Shown one piece after another: positions 36,932 through 45,638 of a DNA stretch of 64,000 nt. The DNA lies in NCBI GenBank assembly GCA_028826165.1, contig JAPDFW010000074.1, positions 361,535 to 425,534 on the forward strand, read 5' to 3'. The notes under the pieces are model-generated. The model did no database searches. It was not told where the DNA came from and saw nothing but the letters and a program-made list of their open reading frames with translations. A program made the translations under genes and the position numbers. How positions within the stretch are numbered: position 1 is the first letter of the stretch; each line of letters opens with the position of its first letter. The DNA is from Anaeramoeba ignava. Taxonomy: Eukaryota > Metamonada > Anaeramoebidae.

Positions 36932-39900
36932 ATGAAAGCAATTCTTCTTAGTTTCTTTTTATTAAATCTCTTGATTTCCATTGGATCAAATCAGAATCAA
37001 GAAACAGTATCATTATCAACACCACAATCAAGATATTTTTCTTCTGGAGATGAAGGTTATATTTGGAAGTTAATTGACACTCTTTATGGAACCGGTATTT
37101 TTGGATGGGGAATTTCAATTTATGGAGATATTTTAGCAATTTCTGAGAGAATGATGGAAGAGATCTATGTTTACAAATTTAATGGAACAAATTTTGAAAA
37201 TATACAGAATATTACTGAGCCTCCAGGTACAATGGTAGGAAATTTGCTTTCAATTTATGAAGATATACTTGTTGTTGGTTCTGATGGTACAGATGAAGTA
37301 TTTATTTACAGAAACAACGATTCATATTTTGAAAGTATACAGAATATTAGTGGACCTGCTGGTTCATATTTTGGAGCGCGTGTTTCGGTTTATGAAAATG
37401 CTCTTGCTGTTGGAGCATGGGGAATAGATCAAGTATTTATTTACAGAAACAACGATTCATATTTTGAAAATATACAGAATATTACTGGACCTGCTGGTTC
37501 ATATTTTGGATGGACTGTTTATGTTTATGAAAATGTTCTTATTGTTGGAGCATGGGGAATAGATCAAGTATTTATTTACAGATATAATGAATCTATTTGG
37601 AATTTTGAACAAAATTTTACTGGAGCTTCAGGTTCAAGATTTGGATTTTCTGTTTCAGTTTATGAAAATGTTCTTATTGTTGGAACTCGTGATACAGATG
37701 AAGTATTTATTTACAGATATAATGGAACTATTTGGAATCTTGAACAAAATTTTACTGGAGCTAATAATTCAAATTTTGGATATTCTGTTTCAATTTATGA
37801 AGATGTTATTGTTATTGGTGCCTCTTATGCAAATCAAGCATATATTTACAGATATAATGGAAATTTTTGGTATCTGGAAGAATTTTTTAATCAAACTTCA
37901 GCTGTAAGTTTTGGAGAAAGTGTTACAGTTCATGAAAATTTTACAGCTATTATCGATCCTACCTACCCTATAACATATGTCTATCAATGCTATTTTATTC
38001 TACAAGTTAATATTCTTAATTGTTCATCTTTGTTTTCATCATTTGATTGTTATTGGGATAAAATAGAATGTGGATTAACTTTGAAATATCAAATTAATTA
38101 TGGATATGATTGGATTGATATTGATTCTCCAATTCTTGAAGATGGAAATGTTTATTATCAATTATTTAATTCTTCATTTTATGATAATATTACTGGGAAT
38201 GAATATTATCCTATTCAAATTCATGCTTGTGATGTTGAATCATTAATTTGTGGAGAAGCATCTTCATTTTTTAATTTAACAACAAGAATTGATTCTGTAA
38301 AAGATTTCCAATTATTAAATCCAACTTCTTTTTCAATTAATATTACTTGGAATCATCCAAATGTCTCTTTAGATGAAGATATTGCTCATCTTGATCATTA
38401 TAATCTTTCTTATTTCACTCAATGTGATCCTGAATCAGTTTCATCTATTTCAATTGATAATTCATCAACTTCATATCTTTTAGATATTGAATGTGGAAAT
38501 GATTACAATGTTTCAATTTGTGGGTGTAGAACACATGAATGTGAAGGAGAAGATAAAGGAGAAGTTGTTGAATCATCTATTTCAATTCCTTTTCAAGATA
38601 TTGAAGATTTAACATGTTCAATTCAATATGCATTAGATATTAATTGTAGTTGGAATCAACCAATTAATTGTTCAATTCCATCTTATTATAATTTTAGTTA
38701 TCAAGCAATTTCAGAAGATGAATCAGGAAATGAAAATCTAACATCATCAAATCAATATTTCACAAATTATTTGCAAAATCAAGAATATCAAATCAATGTA
38801 TCAGCATGTAATTCAATGAATAAATGCTCTAATATCTCAACAACATCAGCTACAACTGATAATTTAACAACTTCTCCAACAATTTATGAAACAATTTCCA
38901 AAATTGAAGAAATTGAAATAATATTCACAAAAGTAACAGGAGCTTATAATTATTCAATTTCACTTAATAATGGAACAAATTGGCAAAATTTCACATCTCT
39001 TGATTTAGGTGGAAGTGAAGGTATTGGAATAATAAATGAATTATCAGGAAATATTGAATATAATATTTCAGTTAGAGGATGTTCAGATTTAAATTGTAAA
39101 ACTGAATATTTAGGAGAATCAAGTTCAATCATTTCAACAAAAGCTAAATTAGGAAATATTACTTCATTAAGTTGTTCTTCGTTGATTTGTGGATTTGAAT
39201 GTACTTGGGATTCATTAAATTTATCAACAGGATTAAAAGCATATTCATTTAGATACAATTCAACAACAACTTGTTTCCAAGATTTAAGAACAAGTCATTC
39301 AATTTTATCAGGATTAATTCCATCAGCAAATTATGAAATTTCAGTTTACTCATCAGCAACTACAGATTGTTCTTATAATGAATATTCAGGAATTGAAACA
39401 ACAACAATAGTAACAACAGATAATTTACCAGCACCAACAATTAATCAATTAATTTCCAAAATTGAAGAAATTGAAATAATTTTCACAAAAGTAACAGGAG
39501 CTTATAATTATTCAATTTCACTTAATAATGAAACAAATTGGCAAAATTTCACATCTCTTGATTTAAGTGGAAGTGAAGGTATTGGAACAATAAATGAAAT
39601 ATCAGGAAATATTGAATATAATATTTCAGTTAGAGGATGTTCAGATTTAAATTGTAAAACTGAATATTTAGGAGAACCAAGTTCAATTAATTCAACAAAA
39701 GCTAAATTAGGAAATATTACTTCATTAAATTGTTATGGAATATTTAATGGATTTGTTTGTACTTGGGATTCATTAAATTTATCAGATGGATTAAAAGGAT
39801 ATCTATTTAGATACAATTTAATAACAATTTGTTTCCCAGATTTAAGAAATTATTATTCAATTTCAGGAGTAAATGGAGGAGAAATTTATGATATTTCAGT

Positions 39901-40168
39901 TTATTCATCAGCAACTTCAAATTGCACTCTTAATGAATATTCAGGAATTGAAACAACAACTTCAGTTACAACATTATCACCAACTCAAACAAGTGAAAGT
40001 TCATCAAAAGCACCAATAATAGCATTAGCAGTAATTGTTCCAGTTCTTGTTATTGCAGGAGTAATTATAATAATTGTTTTGATTAAGAAACAGAAAAAAA
40101 GTATCAAAACAATTATCAAACAAAGAGAAAAAGAACTTGAAAAATCAGGAGGAATTGAAATGATTTGA
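36932..40168 (+). CDS. FG-GAP/FN3 type I membrane receptor, copy 1
   Basis: 1,078 residues. A signal peptide (MKAILLSFFLLNLLISIGS) is followed by seven FG-GAP-like repeats of about 47 residues (GIFGWGISIYGDILAI, SYFGARVSVYENALAVGA, SNFGYSVSIYEDVIVIGA), enough for a seven-bladed beta-propeller as in integrin alpha chains. Four to six Cys-containing fibronectin III-like domains follow (about 345-1,030), rich in Asn-x-Ser/Thr sites. A membrane helix (IIALAVIVPVLVIAGVIIII) and a short Lys-rich tail end the protein. The likely role is adhesion or surface recognition, by architecture only; no ligand can be named. Two FN3-like units (38,870-39,420 and 39,421-39,970) are a recent internal duplication not found in the copies at 49251 and 53598. 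Confidence 0.85.
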   Translation: MKAILLSFFLLNLLISIGSNQNQETVSLSTPQSRYFSSGDEGYIWKLIDTLYGTGIFGWGISIYGDILAISERMMEEIYVYKFNGTNFENIQNITEPPGTMVGNLLSIYEDILVVGSDGTDEVFIYRNNDSYFESIQNISGPAGSYFGARVSVYENALAVGAWGIDQVFIYRNNDSYFENIQNITGPAGSYFGWTVYVYENVLIVGAWGIDQVFIYRYNESIWNFEQNFTGASGSRFGFSVSVYENVLIVGTRDTDEVFIYRYNGTIWNLEQNFTGANNSNFGYSVSIYEDVIVIGASYANQAYIYRYNGNFWYLEEFFNQTSAVSFGESVTVHENFTAIIDPTYPITYVYQCYFILQVNILNCSSLFSSFDCYWDKIECGLTLKYQINYGYDWIDIDSPILEDGNVYYQLFNSSFYDNITGNEYYPIQIHACDVESLICGEASSFFNLTTRIDSVKDFQLLNPTSFSINITWNHPNVSLDEDIAHLDHYNLSYFTQCDPESVSSISIDNSSTSYLLDIECGNDYNVSICGCRTHECEGEDKGEVVESSISIPFQDIEDLTCSIQYALDINCSWNQPINCSIPSYYNFSYQAISEDESGNENLTSSNQYFTNYLQNQEYQINVSACNSMNKCSNISTTSATTDNLTTSPTIYETISKIEEIEIIFTKVTGAYNYSISLNNGTNWQNFTSLDLGGSEGIGIINELSGNIEYNISVRGCSDLNCKTEYLGESSSIISTKAKLGNITSLSCSSLICGFECTWDSLNLSTGLKAYSFRYNSTTTCFQDLRTSHSILSGLIPSANYEISVYSSATTDCSYNEYSGIETTTIVTTDNLPAPTINQLISKIEEIEIIFTKVTGAYNYSISLNNETNWQNFTSLDLSGSEGIGTINEISGNIEYNISVRGCSDLNCKTEYLGEPSSINSTKAKLGNITSLNCYGIFNGFVCTWDSLNLSDGLKGYLFRYNLITICFPDLRNYYSISGVNGGEIYDISVYSSATSNCTLNEYSGIETTTSVTTLSPTQTSESSSKAPIIALAVIVPVLVIAGVIIIIVLIKKQKKSIKTIIKQREKELEKSGGIEMI

Positions 40169-40226
40169 GTTTTTCTTTTTTCATTTTTCATTTTTCATTT
40201 CAATAATTTTAATAAAAAAAGCAAAA

Positions 40227-41924
40227 ATGGAAAATTATTTAAATTTAGAAAAACTTTCAAATGATTTAAAAAATTTATTTCAAAATCAAAATCAAAATGA
40301 AAAACAAGAAGAAAGTTATTTTGATTTTGAAATAATTTGTGAAGAAAATAAAACTTCATTTAAAACTCATAAATCAATTCTTTCTTCAAGAAGTCATTAT
40401 TTTAAATCTCTTTTTAAATCTAAAATGAAAGAATTTCAAGAAAATAAAATGATTTTAAAAGATGTTTCAAGTTCAATTCTATCTTCAATCTTAAATTATC
40501 TTTATTCAGGAAAAATTGAAATTAATTTAGAAAATGCAATTCAAATTTTAATTTTTTCATCAAAATATTTAATTGATGAATTAATTGAAACTTCTTCAAA
40601 ATTTATCAAAAAGAATTTCCAAATTGAAACTGTTATTGATATTCTTAAATTATCTGAATCAATGAACTTAAGCAAGTTACTATATTTTTCTTATCAATTT
40701 ATTTCTGAAAATTTTAGAAAATTTATTCAAACTTCATTTTTTCTTGAACTTGAAGAAAATCATTTAAATTCAATTTTATCAAATGATGAAATTTTAATAA
40801 GTGAATTTGAAATTTTTCAATCAATAATAAAATGGGGAAAACATAAATCAAATATTAAAAAAGAAAAAGAAAAATTACAAAATCAAATTTCAAATTTTAT
40901 TGATAAAATTAGATTTATTGATTTTTCAAAACAAGAACTTGCAGAAACTTTAGAAGAAGAATTAATTCCAAATGAACTTTCACAAAAATTAACAAAACTT
41001 CTAATATTAAAAACTCAAAGAAATGAAGAAAAATTAAAACAATTTATTCAAAAAGAAAATTCATTAAATTTCAAAACAAGATTTGAAATGAAATTTAAAT
41101 CAATAATTATTCAAAAAAAACAACATTTCCAGAAATTAAGAGAATGGATAAATGATGATGAATTCTTTTCCAAAATGAAATTAGGATATTCAGCAAAAAA
41201 AGATGGATTTTCTTCTAATAACTGGCATTTAAAATGTGATAATAAAGGAAAAACATTAATTATTATCAAAACCAAAGATAACTTTATTTTTGGAGGATTT
41301 ACATCAGTTGGATTTATAAATGAAAAATTAGAACAAAAACAAAAGCAAAATCAAAATTCAAATGAAAATGAAAATGAAAACCCATTTAATCAGAATCAAA
41401 ACTTATTTAACCAAAATCCATTTATTAATAATTCAAAAACATTTCAGAATACTCCAACTTTACATGTTAAAAATCAAAATCCATTTAATCAGAATGAGTA
41501 TCAGAATAATCTTGATGAAATTATAGATCGATTTGGTTATAATCTAAAACCTTTGTCTCCTAATCAAGACTCATTTGAAGAAAAAGTTATTGAAGATATT
41601 CCAGATTCAAAAGCATTTCTTTTTTCATTAAGAAATAATAAAAATAATCGAAAACCAGAAAAATTATCTATTATTGAAGGTAAAGAAAAATATGCTATTG
41701 ATAACAATTCAATTGATCGTTTAGTTTTTGGAAAAAATTCTAATCCATTTGGAAATAATGATGATTTACATTTATATTCTAATTTAAAATCTGGTTATTC
41801 AAATTTAGGATCTATTTACAATCTTCCTATTGGAATCAAAAAAGATAAAAAAGAAAGAGAAAATTATTTAGCTGGTACTCATAATAAATGGAAAATTCAA
41901 GAAATTGAAACTTATTTCATTTAA
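40227..41924 (+). CDS. BTB-BACK-TLDc protein, copy 2
   Basis: 565 residues, intronless, sharing nearly all of BTB, BACK and TLDc with the copy at 33503-35155, including the same first 24 residues and the same ending. Differences cluster in the TLDc insert, where only three Asn-Pro-Phe tripeptides remain and other sequence (FINNSKTFQNTPTLHVK) appears, and in a Glu-Lys-Glu insertion in the BACK region. It follows the FG-GAP gene by 58 bp. The ancestral segment seems to have been duplicated around the receptor gene. Confidence 0.9.
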   Translation: MENYLNLEKLSNDLKNLFQNQNQNEKQEESYFDFEIICEENKTSFKTHKSILSSRSHYFKSLFKSKMKEFQENKMILKDVSSSILSSILNYLYSGKIEINLENAIQILIFSSKYLIDELIETSSKFIKKNFQIETVIDILKLSESMNLSKLLYFSYQFISENFRKFIQTSFFLELEENHLNSILSNDEILISEFEIFQSIIKWGKHKSNIKKEKEKLQNQISNFIDKIRFIDFSKQELAETLEEELIPNELSQKLTKLLILKTQRNEEKLKQFIQKENSLNFKTRFEMKFKSIIIQKKQHFQKLREWINDDEFFSKMKLGYSAKKDGFSSNNWHLKCDNKGKTLIIIKTKDNFIFGGFTSVGFINEKLEQKQKQNQNSNENENENPFNQNQNLFNQNPFINNSKTFQNTPTLHVKNQNPFNQNEYQNNLDEIIDRFGYNLKPLSPNQDSFEEKVIEDIPDSKAFLFSLRNNKNNRKPEKLSIIEGKEKYAIDNNSIDRLVFGKNSNPFGNNDDLHLYSNLKSGYSNLGSIYNLPIGIKKDKKERENYLAGTHNKWKIQEIETYFI

Positions 41925-42077
41925 AATTCTTATTTTTTTAATTTTAATTTTTAATTCCTTTCCAAATCCAAAAAAAAAAAGAATAAAAAAAAAGCAAAAA
42001 AAATTTTTCATTTTTTCATTTTTTCATTTTTTCATTTTTTCATTTTTCATTTTATTTTTATTTAAAAACAACAACAA

Positions 42078-43435
42078 ATGAATTTATCAGAACAATTAGA
42101 TAATTATATAAATGGACTTCTTCCAACTTCACTTGCAGAATTAAAACAATCTTCACAACAACTTGATAAAATAGCACAAATAAGTATTGGAGAATATAAA
42201 ACTAATCCTGATGAAACAAAAATGAAAACTCAAAATGCAGTTAATGAAGGTCTTCAAACAGTTGCTCAACATATTTTTGCAGTTAGTACTCATCTTAATA
42301 ATCTTCTTACACTTCAAGATAAACAAATTGAAAAATTAGATTTAGAAATTCGTTCAGCTCTTGCTGTAAATTCATTTATAAAATTTAAAATAAATAAAAA
42401 TTAATATTCATTTATAAAATTAAAATTAAAATTCATTTATAAAATTAAAATTAAAATTCATTAAAAATTAAAATTAATATTAAAATCAAAATTAAAATTA
42501 AATTAAAATTAAAATTAAAATTAAAATTCATTTATAAAATTAAAATCTAAATTAAAATTAAATTTCATTTATAAAATTTAAAATTAAAATTTAGAATTAA
42601 AATTCATTTATAAAATTAAAATTCATTTATAAAATTAAAATTAAAATTAAAATTAAAATTCAAATTAAAAATAAAATTAAAATTAAAATTAAAATTAAAA
42701 TTAAAATTCATTTATAAAATTAAAATTAAAATTAAAATTAATATTAATATTAAATTTAATATAAAAATCGGATATAAAAAGAGAATAAAAGGTGCACATA
42801 TAAGAGTTGGTCAAGCTGGATTACAAAAATTATACAAAGAAAGAATACCAATAGAAGGAGAAAAAACACACAAACTAAAAGAAGAACAAATACAAGCAGA
42901 ATATAAACAAAAAACACTGATAAACATAAAAGGATACAACATCAACTTTGAAGCACTTGATAACATTGGAATAAGCTTATCAAATCCAAATCAAGAATCA
43001 AACACAATAAAGATGAAAAACAAATCAGAAAATCCAATTCAAGAAGCAATCATAAAATCAAGTGAAAGAAAAGAAGAAGAAAAAACTGAAACAGAAACTG
43101 AAACAGAAACTGATGAATCAATATCAAAACCAAAATCAACAGAAAATACTTCAAAAACTTCACTTGCAATTGAAAATAAATCTCCTCCAATTCTTCCTCA
43201 AAGAACTTCTTCTTTACCTCAACCTCCTATTCAAAATACTCAAAATCCTTCTTTTGATAATATTCCTCCTCCTATTGGTGATGACTTTCCTCCCCCTATT
43301 GATGATCTCCCTCCTCCTATTGATAATATCCCTCTTCCTATTGGTGATGATTTCGGTTTGATGCCTCCTCCTATAAATGATGATTTCCCTCCTCCTATTG
43401 ATGATATTCCTCCTCCTTTTGATGATAATAATTAA
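42078..43435 (+). CDS. Abi subunit of the SCAR/WAVE complex
   Basis: Exons 42078-42365 and 42782-43435 join in phase to 313 residues. Abi holds the SCAR/WAVE complex together, which activates Arp2/3 to build branched actin. Exon 1 is the Abi helical core: LPTSLAELKQSSQQLDKIA, TQNAVNEGLQTVAQHIFAVS, LLTLQDKQIEKLDLEI. Exon 2 continues (AHIRVGQAGLQKLYKERIPI), then an acidic/Thr-Glu linker and a proline-rich tail of PPPI-DD units. There is no SH3 domain, which is usual outside animals. The splice is supported by GTAAAT and AAAAAG signals and by phase 0 on both sides. Reading through the donor would end after 108 residues. Confidence 0.85.
42366..42781. repeat. AAAATT repeat filling the Abi intron
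   Basis: A 416-bp intron of AAAATT hexamers with TTCATTTATAAAATT spacers, ending in AAAATCGGATATAAAAAG at the acceptor. The spacer is the reverse complement of the AATTTTATAAATGAA spacer in the DDX56 intron. Confidence 0.9.
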
Positions 43436-43596
43436 TTTTGTTCTTCTTCTTCTTCTTTTTTTTTTCAAAACCAAACAAAATCAAATCAAATCAAATCAGA
43501 AAATCAAATCCAAAATCAAATCAAATCAAAATCAAAATCAAAATCAAAATCAAAGGAAATAAAAAACGAAAAATTGTTATTCCAATTTAAACCTTT
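43436..43596. repeat. Short CAAAT/CAAAAT repeat after Abi
   Basis: The Abi 3' flank holds a TTCTTCTTCTTC run and then CAAATC and CAAAATC repeats (about 43,478-43,550). No gene seen. Confidence 0.7.
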
Positions 43597-43676
43597 TTTC
43601 TTTTTGTAAATATAAAAAATAAGAATAGATTTAATTTAATATTTAATTTATAAATTAATTTAAAAATATAATTTAA
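43597..43676. repeat. 144-bp satellite, array B, left part
   Basis: Begins with the same TTTTTTCTTTTTGTAAATAT boundary as arrays A and C and a GAATAGATTT unit start at 43,623. The unit is cut after TTTAA by the transposon and resumes at 48,755. Confidence 0.9.
43673..43676. other. Target site duplication TTAA, left
   Basis: Uninterrupted satellite units read AATATAATTTAATATTTAAT at this spot. Here AATATAATTTAA is followed by the element, and TTAATATTTAAT resumes after it, so TTAA is present on both sides and only once in the intact unit. Confidence 0.85.
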
Positions 43677-43703
43677 AGCCTTCCCCGCAAGCAAAAATAT
43701 TTT
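43677..43703 (+). repeat. Left terminal inverted repeat
   Basis: 27 bp identical to the reverse complement of 48,728-48,754; starts AGCCTTCCCCGCAAGC. It is one of the few GC-rich spots of the window. The match ends at position 28 (G versus C). Confidence 0.95.
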
Positions 43704-43722
43704 GTCATTTTTTCCCCTTTTG

Positions 43723-43740
43723 AAGTGACAGCTGTCACTT
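43723..43740. promoter_or_regulatory. 18-bp subterminal palindrome of the transposon
   Basis: AAGTGACAGCTGTCACTT is a perfect palindrome 20 bp inside the left inverted repeat. Such a site is a plausible transposase-binding site, by position only. Confidence 0.5.
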
Positions 43741-44253
43741 TGAAAAAAAAATAAAAAAAAATAAAAAATTTGATTTTTCCCCTTTTTATTAAAAAAAATA
43801 ATTAAAGAATAGATCAAAAAAATATCAATTTTTTCTATTTGGAAAAAGAAAAAGAAATACTACTTTTTTTTTATTTGGGACAATCTCCATAATTTCATAA
43901 TCCAAAACTTTTCAAACAAATTTTTATCTTTTGGAAAATTTTGTTGAATATCTCTTCATTTTGGTTCTTTTTTCTATTCTGTTTCATACAACTGAACTTG
44001 ATTATTTGAGAAAGAAATTGATGAGAAAAATTCAATTAATGATATGAATAAGAAATTTATGAGAATTCAAAAGATAATTGTTTTGATCAATTTTTCAAAT
44101 TTTTCTTTTTCATTTTGAAATATATTAATTTTAACTGAATCCAATACAAAATTCAATTATTTCCTTCAACAAAAATTCTTTATTTTTCTTTGTAAAAAGA
44201 TTTTGAAAAATAAAAGATGTGAAAAATGATTTGAAAAAAAATCAATTTAACGT

Positions 44254-45624
44254 TTAAAAATTAGAGAGATTCATCAAAAAGAAAAATGAATTGTGCCGAT
44301 ATTTTTGGGGTGATTTTTGTATTATATCTTGAATGAATTCTGGTGATTTGAATAATAATTGAATTCTGGTTGATTTACAAATACATTTTAGGATCATGAA
44401 TCTAAATCTGACAGCAAGTGAATGGTTGATAATTTCCACTGCTTTTTCAATAGGAATTTTAATAGTGAAAATCAACCATAAAAAAAGTAGTACTGAATTC
44501 CCACATTGGGCGCCATCTTCTTGGATTTTTTTCTTGACTAGTTCTTCAATTTCATAATTTTCATTTATGCGCCATTTAATATACTGTTTTATATGATTTC
44601 CCATATCTTCTACTTCCTTTTTTGCATATTTTGGAATAGTGTTATATAAATAGATTTTATGAAATTGTTTATCAATCAAAAAACACACATAATGATGATT
44701 AGTCAAATATATTATTGGTATAATATCTAAAGGTTCCTTTTCATCCCATTTCATCAATCTTTCGCATTCTTCAAAATTAAATAATATTGTTCTTAATTGC
44801 TTCCAATCATCCACTCCTTTCTCAAATTCTATTAACGATTCAAACAATTCAATTTGGTTTCTGAGTTCTGGAGACATCAACCAATTAGAAAAGACATCTA
44901 TTTTGTTCATTCTCGGTCGATTTTCAACGAAATTGTTGAAATGGTCAATCAATTTGGGATAACTTTTTTTTGAAGCTTCTAAAAATTTATCAAAATCTTC
45001 ATAAATTTGATTTCTTCTGTTTTTGAATGCTTGAAAATCTTTGTATTCTTGATGTAATTTTTGGATCGTGGGTTCAAAATCTAATCTGGTAAATTCTACA
45101 TCATTTTGATATTGAGGATATAAAAAATTTACTAATCCAATAGACAAATCTTGAGACTCCAGCATTTGCTCTAAGTCCCATCTTTTCCACCATGATCCTT
45201 GTATCCCACTTGGAAGATACAGATTAATGGGGTTATCAATTAAATCATTCAGAAATCTCTTTATTTCTTCTCTTTTGTTGTGTATATAATCTTCCTCAAG
45301 GAGTTGAATTTCTCTGGGTTTGGGAAGTTGAATATTTTGGATAGCATTATGATTGTTTGTTTTTGTTTGAATGGGAACGTCATTTTTATTATCGATTTTA
45401 CTTTTTCTTGATAACAATGAAGGATTTTGATTGGAAAAAATGTGCAAATCATGTATATTGGGACATGAGTTCTCTGTTTCCTTTTGAGTTTGTTTATGAG
45501 TTTCTTTTGGATTTAACATCTCCAAAGCATCTTTGAAATGGATTTGAAATGTAGGAAGCAAGGAATAGTTTTCAAAATCAAACAAATTGGGTTGAATCTT
45601 ACTTAATAAAAATGTTGAGATCAA
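44254..45624 (-). CDS. Ulp1/C48-like cysteine protease of the transposon
   Basis: 456 residues. The C-terminal half has the order expected of a Ulp1-type (SUMO protease fold) domain: His in LTNHHYVCFLID, an acidic-site position occupied by Asn (IYLYNTIP), then a Gln/Glu and Cys pair in KIQEDGAQCGNSVLLFLW. The Asn in place of Asp is a caution about activity, though Asn is tolerated in some cysteine proteases. The N-terminal half is Lys/Asn/Gln-rich without a recognised domain. Ulp1-type proteases are carried by several eukaryotic DNA transposon groups (for example KDZ and some Mutator-like elements); their role there is unknown. It lies 14 bp downstream of the transposase reading frames on the same strand. 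Confidence 0.65.
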   Translation of the reverse strand: MISTFLLSKIQPNLFDFENYSLLPTFQIHFKDALEMLNPKETHKQTQKETENSCPNIHDLHIFSNQNPSLLSRKSKIDNKNDVPIQTKTNNHNAIQNIQLPKPREIQLLEEDYIHNKREEIKRFLNDLIDNPINLYLPSGIQGSWWKRWDLEQMLESQDLSIGLVNFLYPQYQNDVEFTRLDFEPTIQKLHQEYKDFQAFKNRRNQIYEDFDKFLEASKKSYPKLIDHFNNFVENRPRMNKIDVFSNWLMSPELRNQIELFESLIEFEKGVDDWKQLRTILFNFEECERLMKWDEKEPLDIIPIIYLTNHHYVCFLIDKQFHKIYLYNTIPKYAKKEVEDMGNHIKQYIKWRINENYEIEELVKKKIQEDGAQCGNSVLLFLWLIFTIKIPIEKAVEIINHSLAVRFRFMILKCICKSTRIQLLFKSPEFIQDIIQKSPQKYRHNSFFFLMNLSNF

Positions 45625-45638
45625 GTTTTTTTTTGTTT

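Noticed and set aside
43214-43474. Arg/Ile-rich minus-strand frame
   Set aside because: Antisense of the Abi proline-rich tail.
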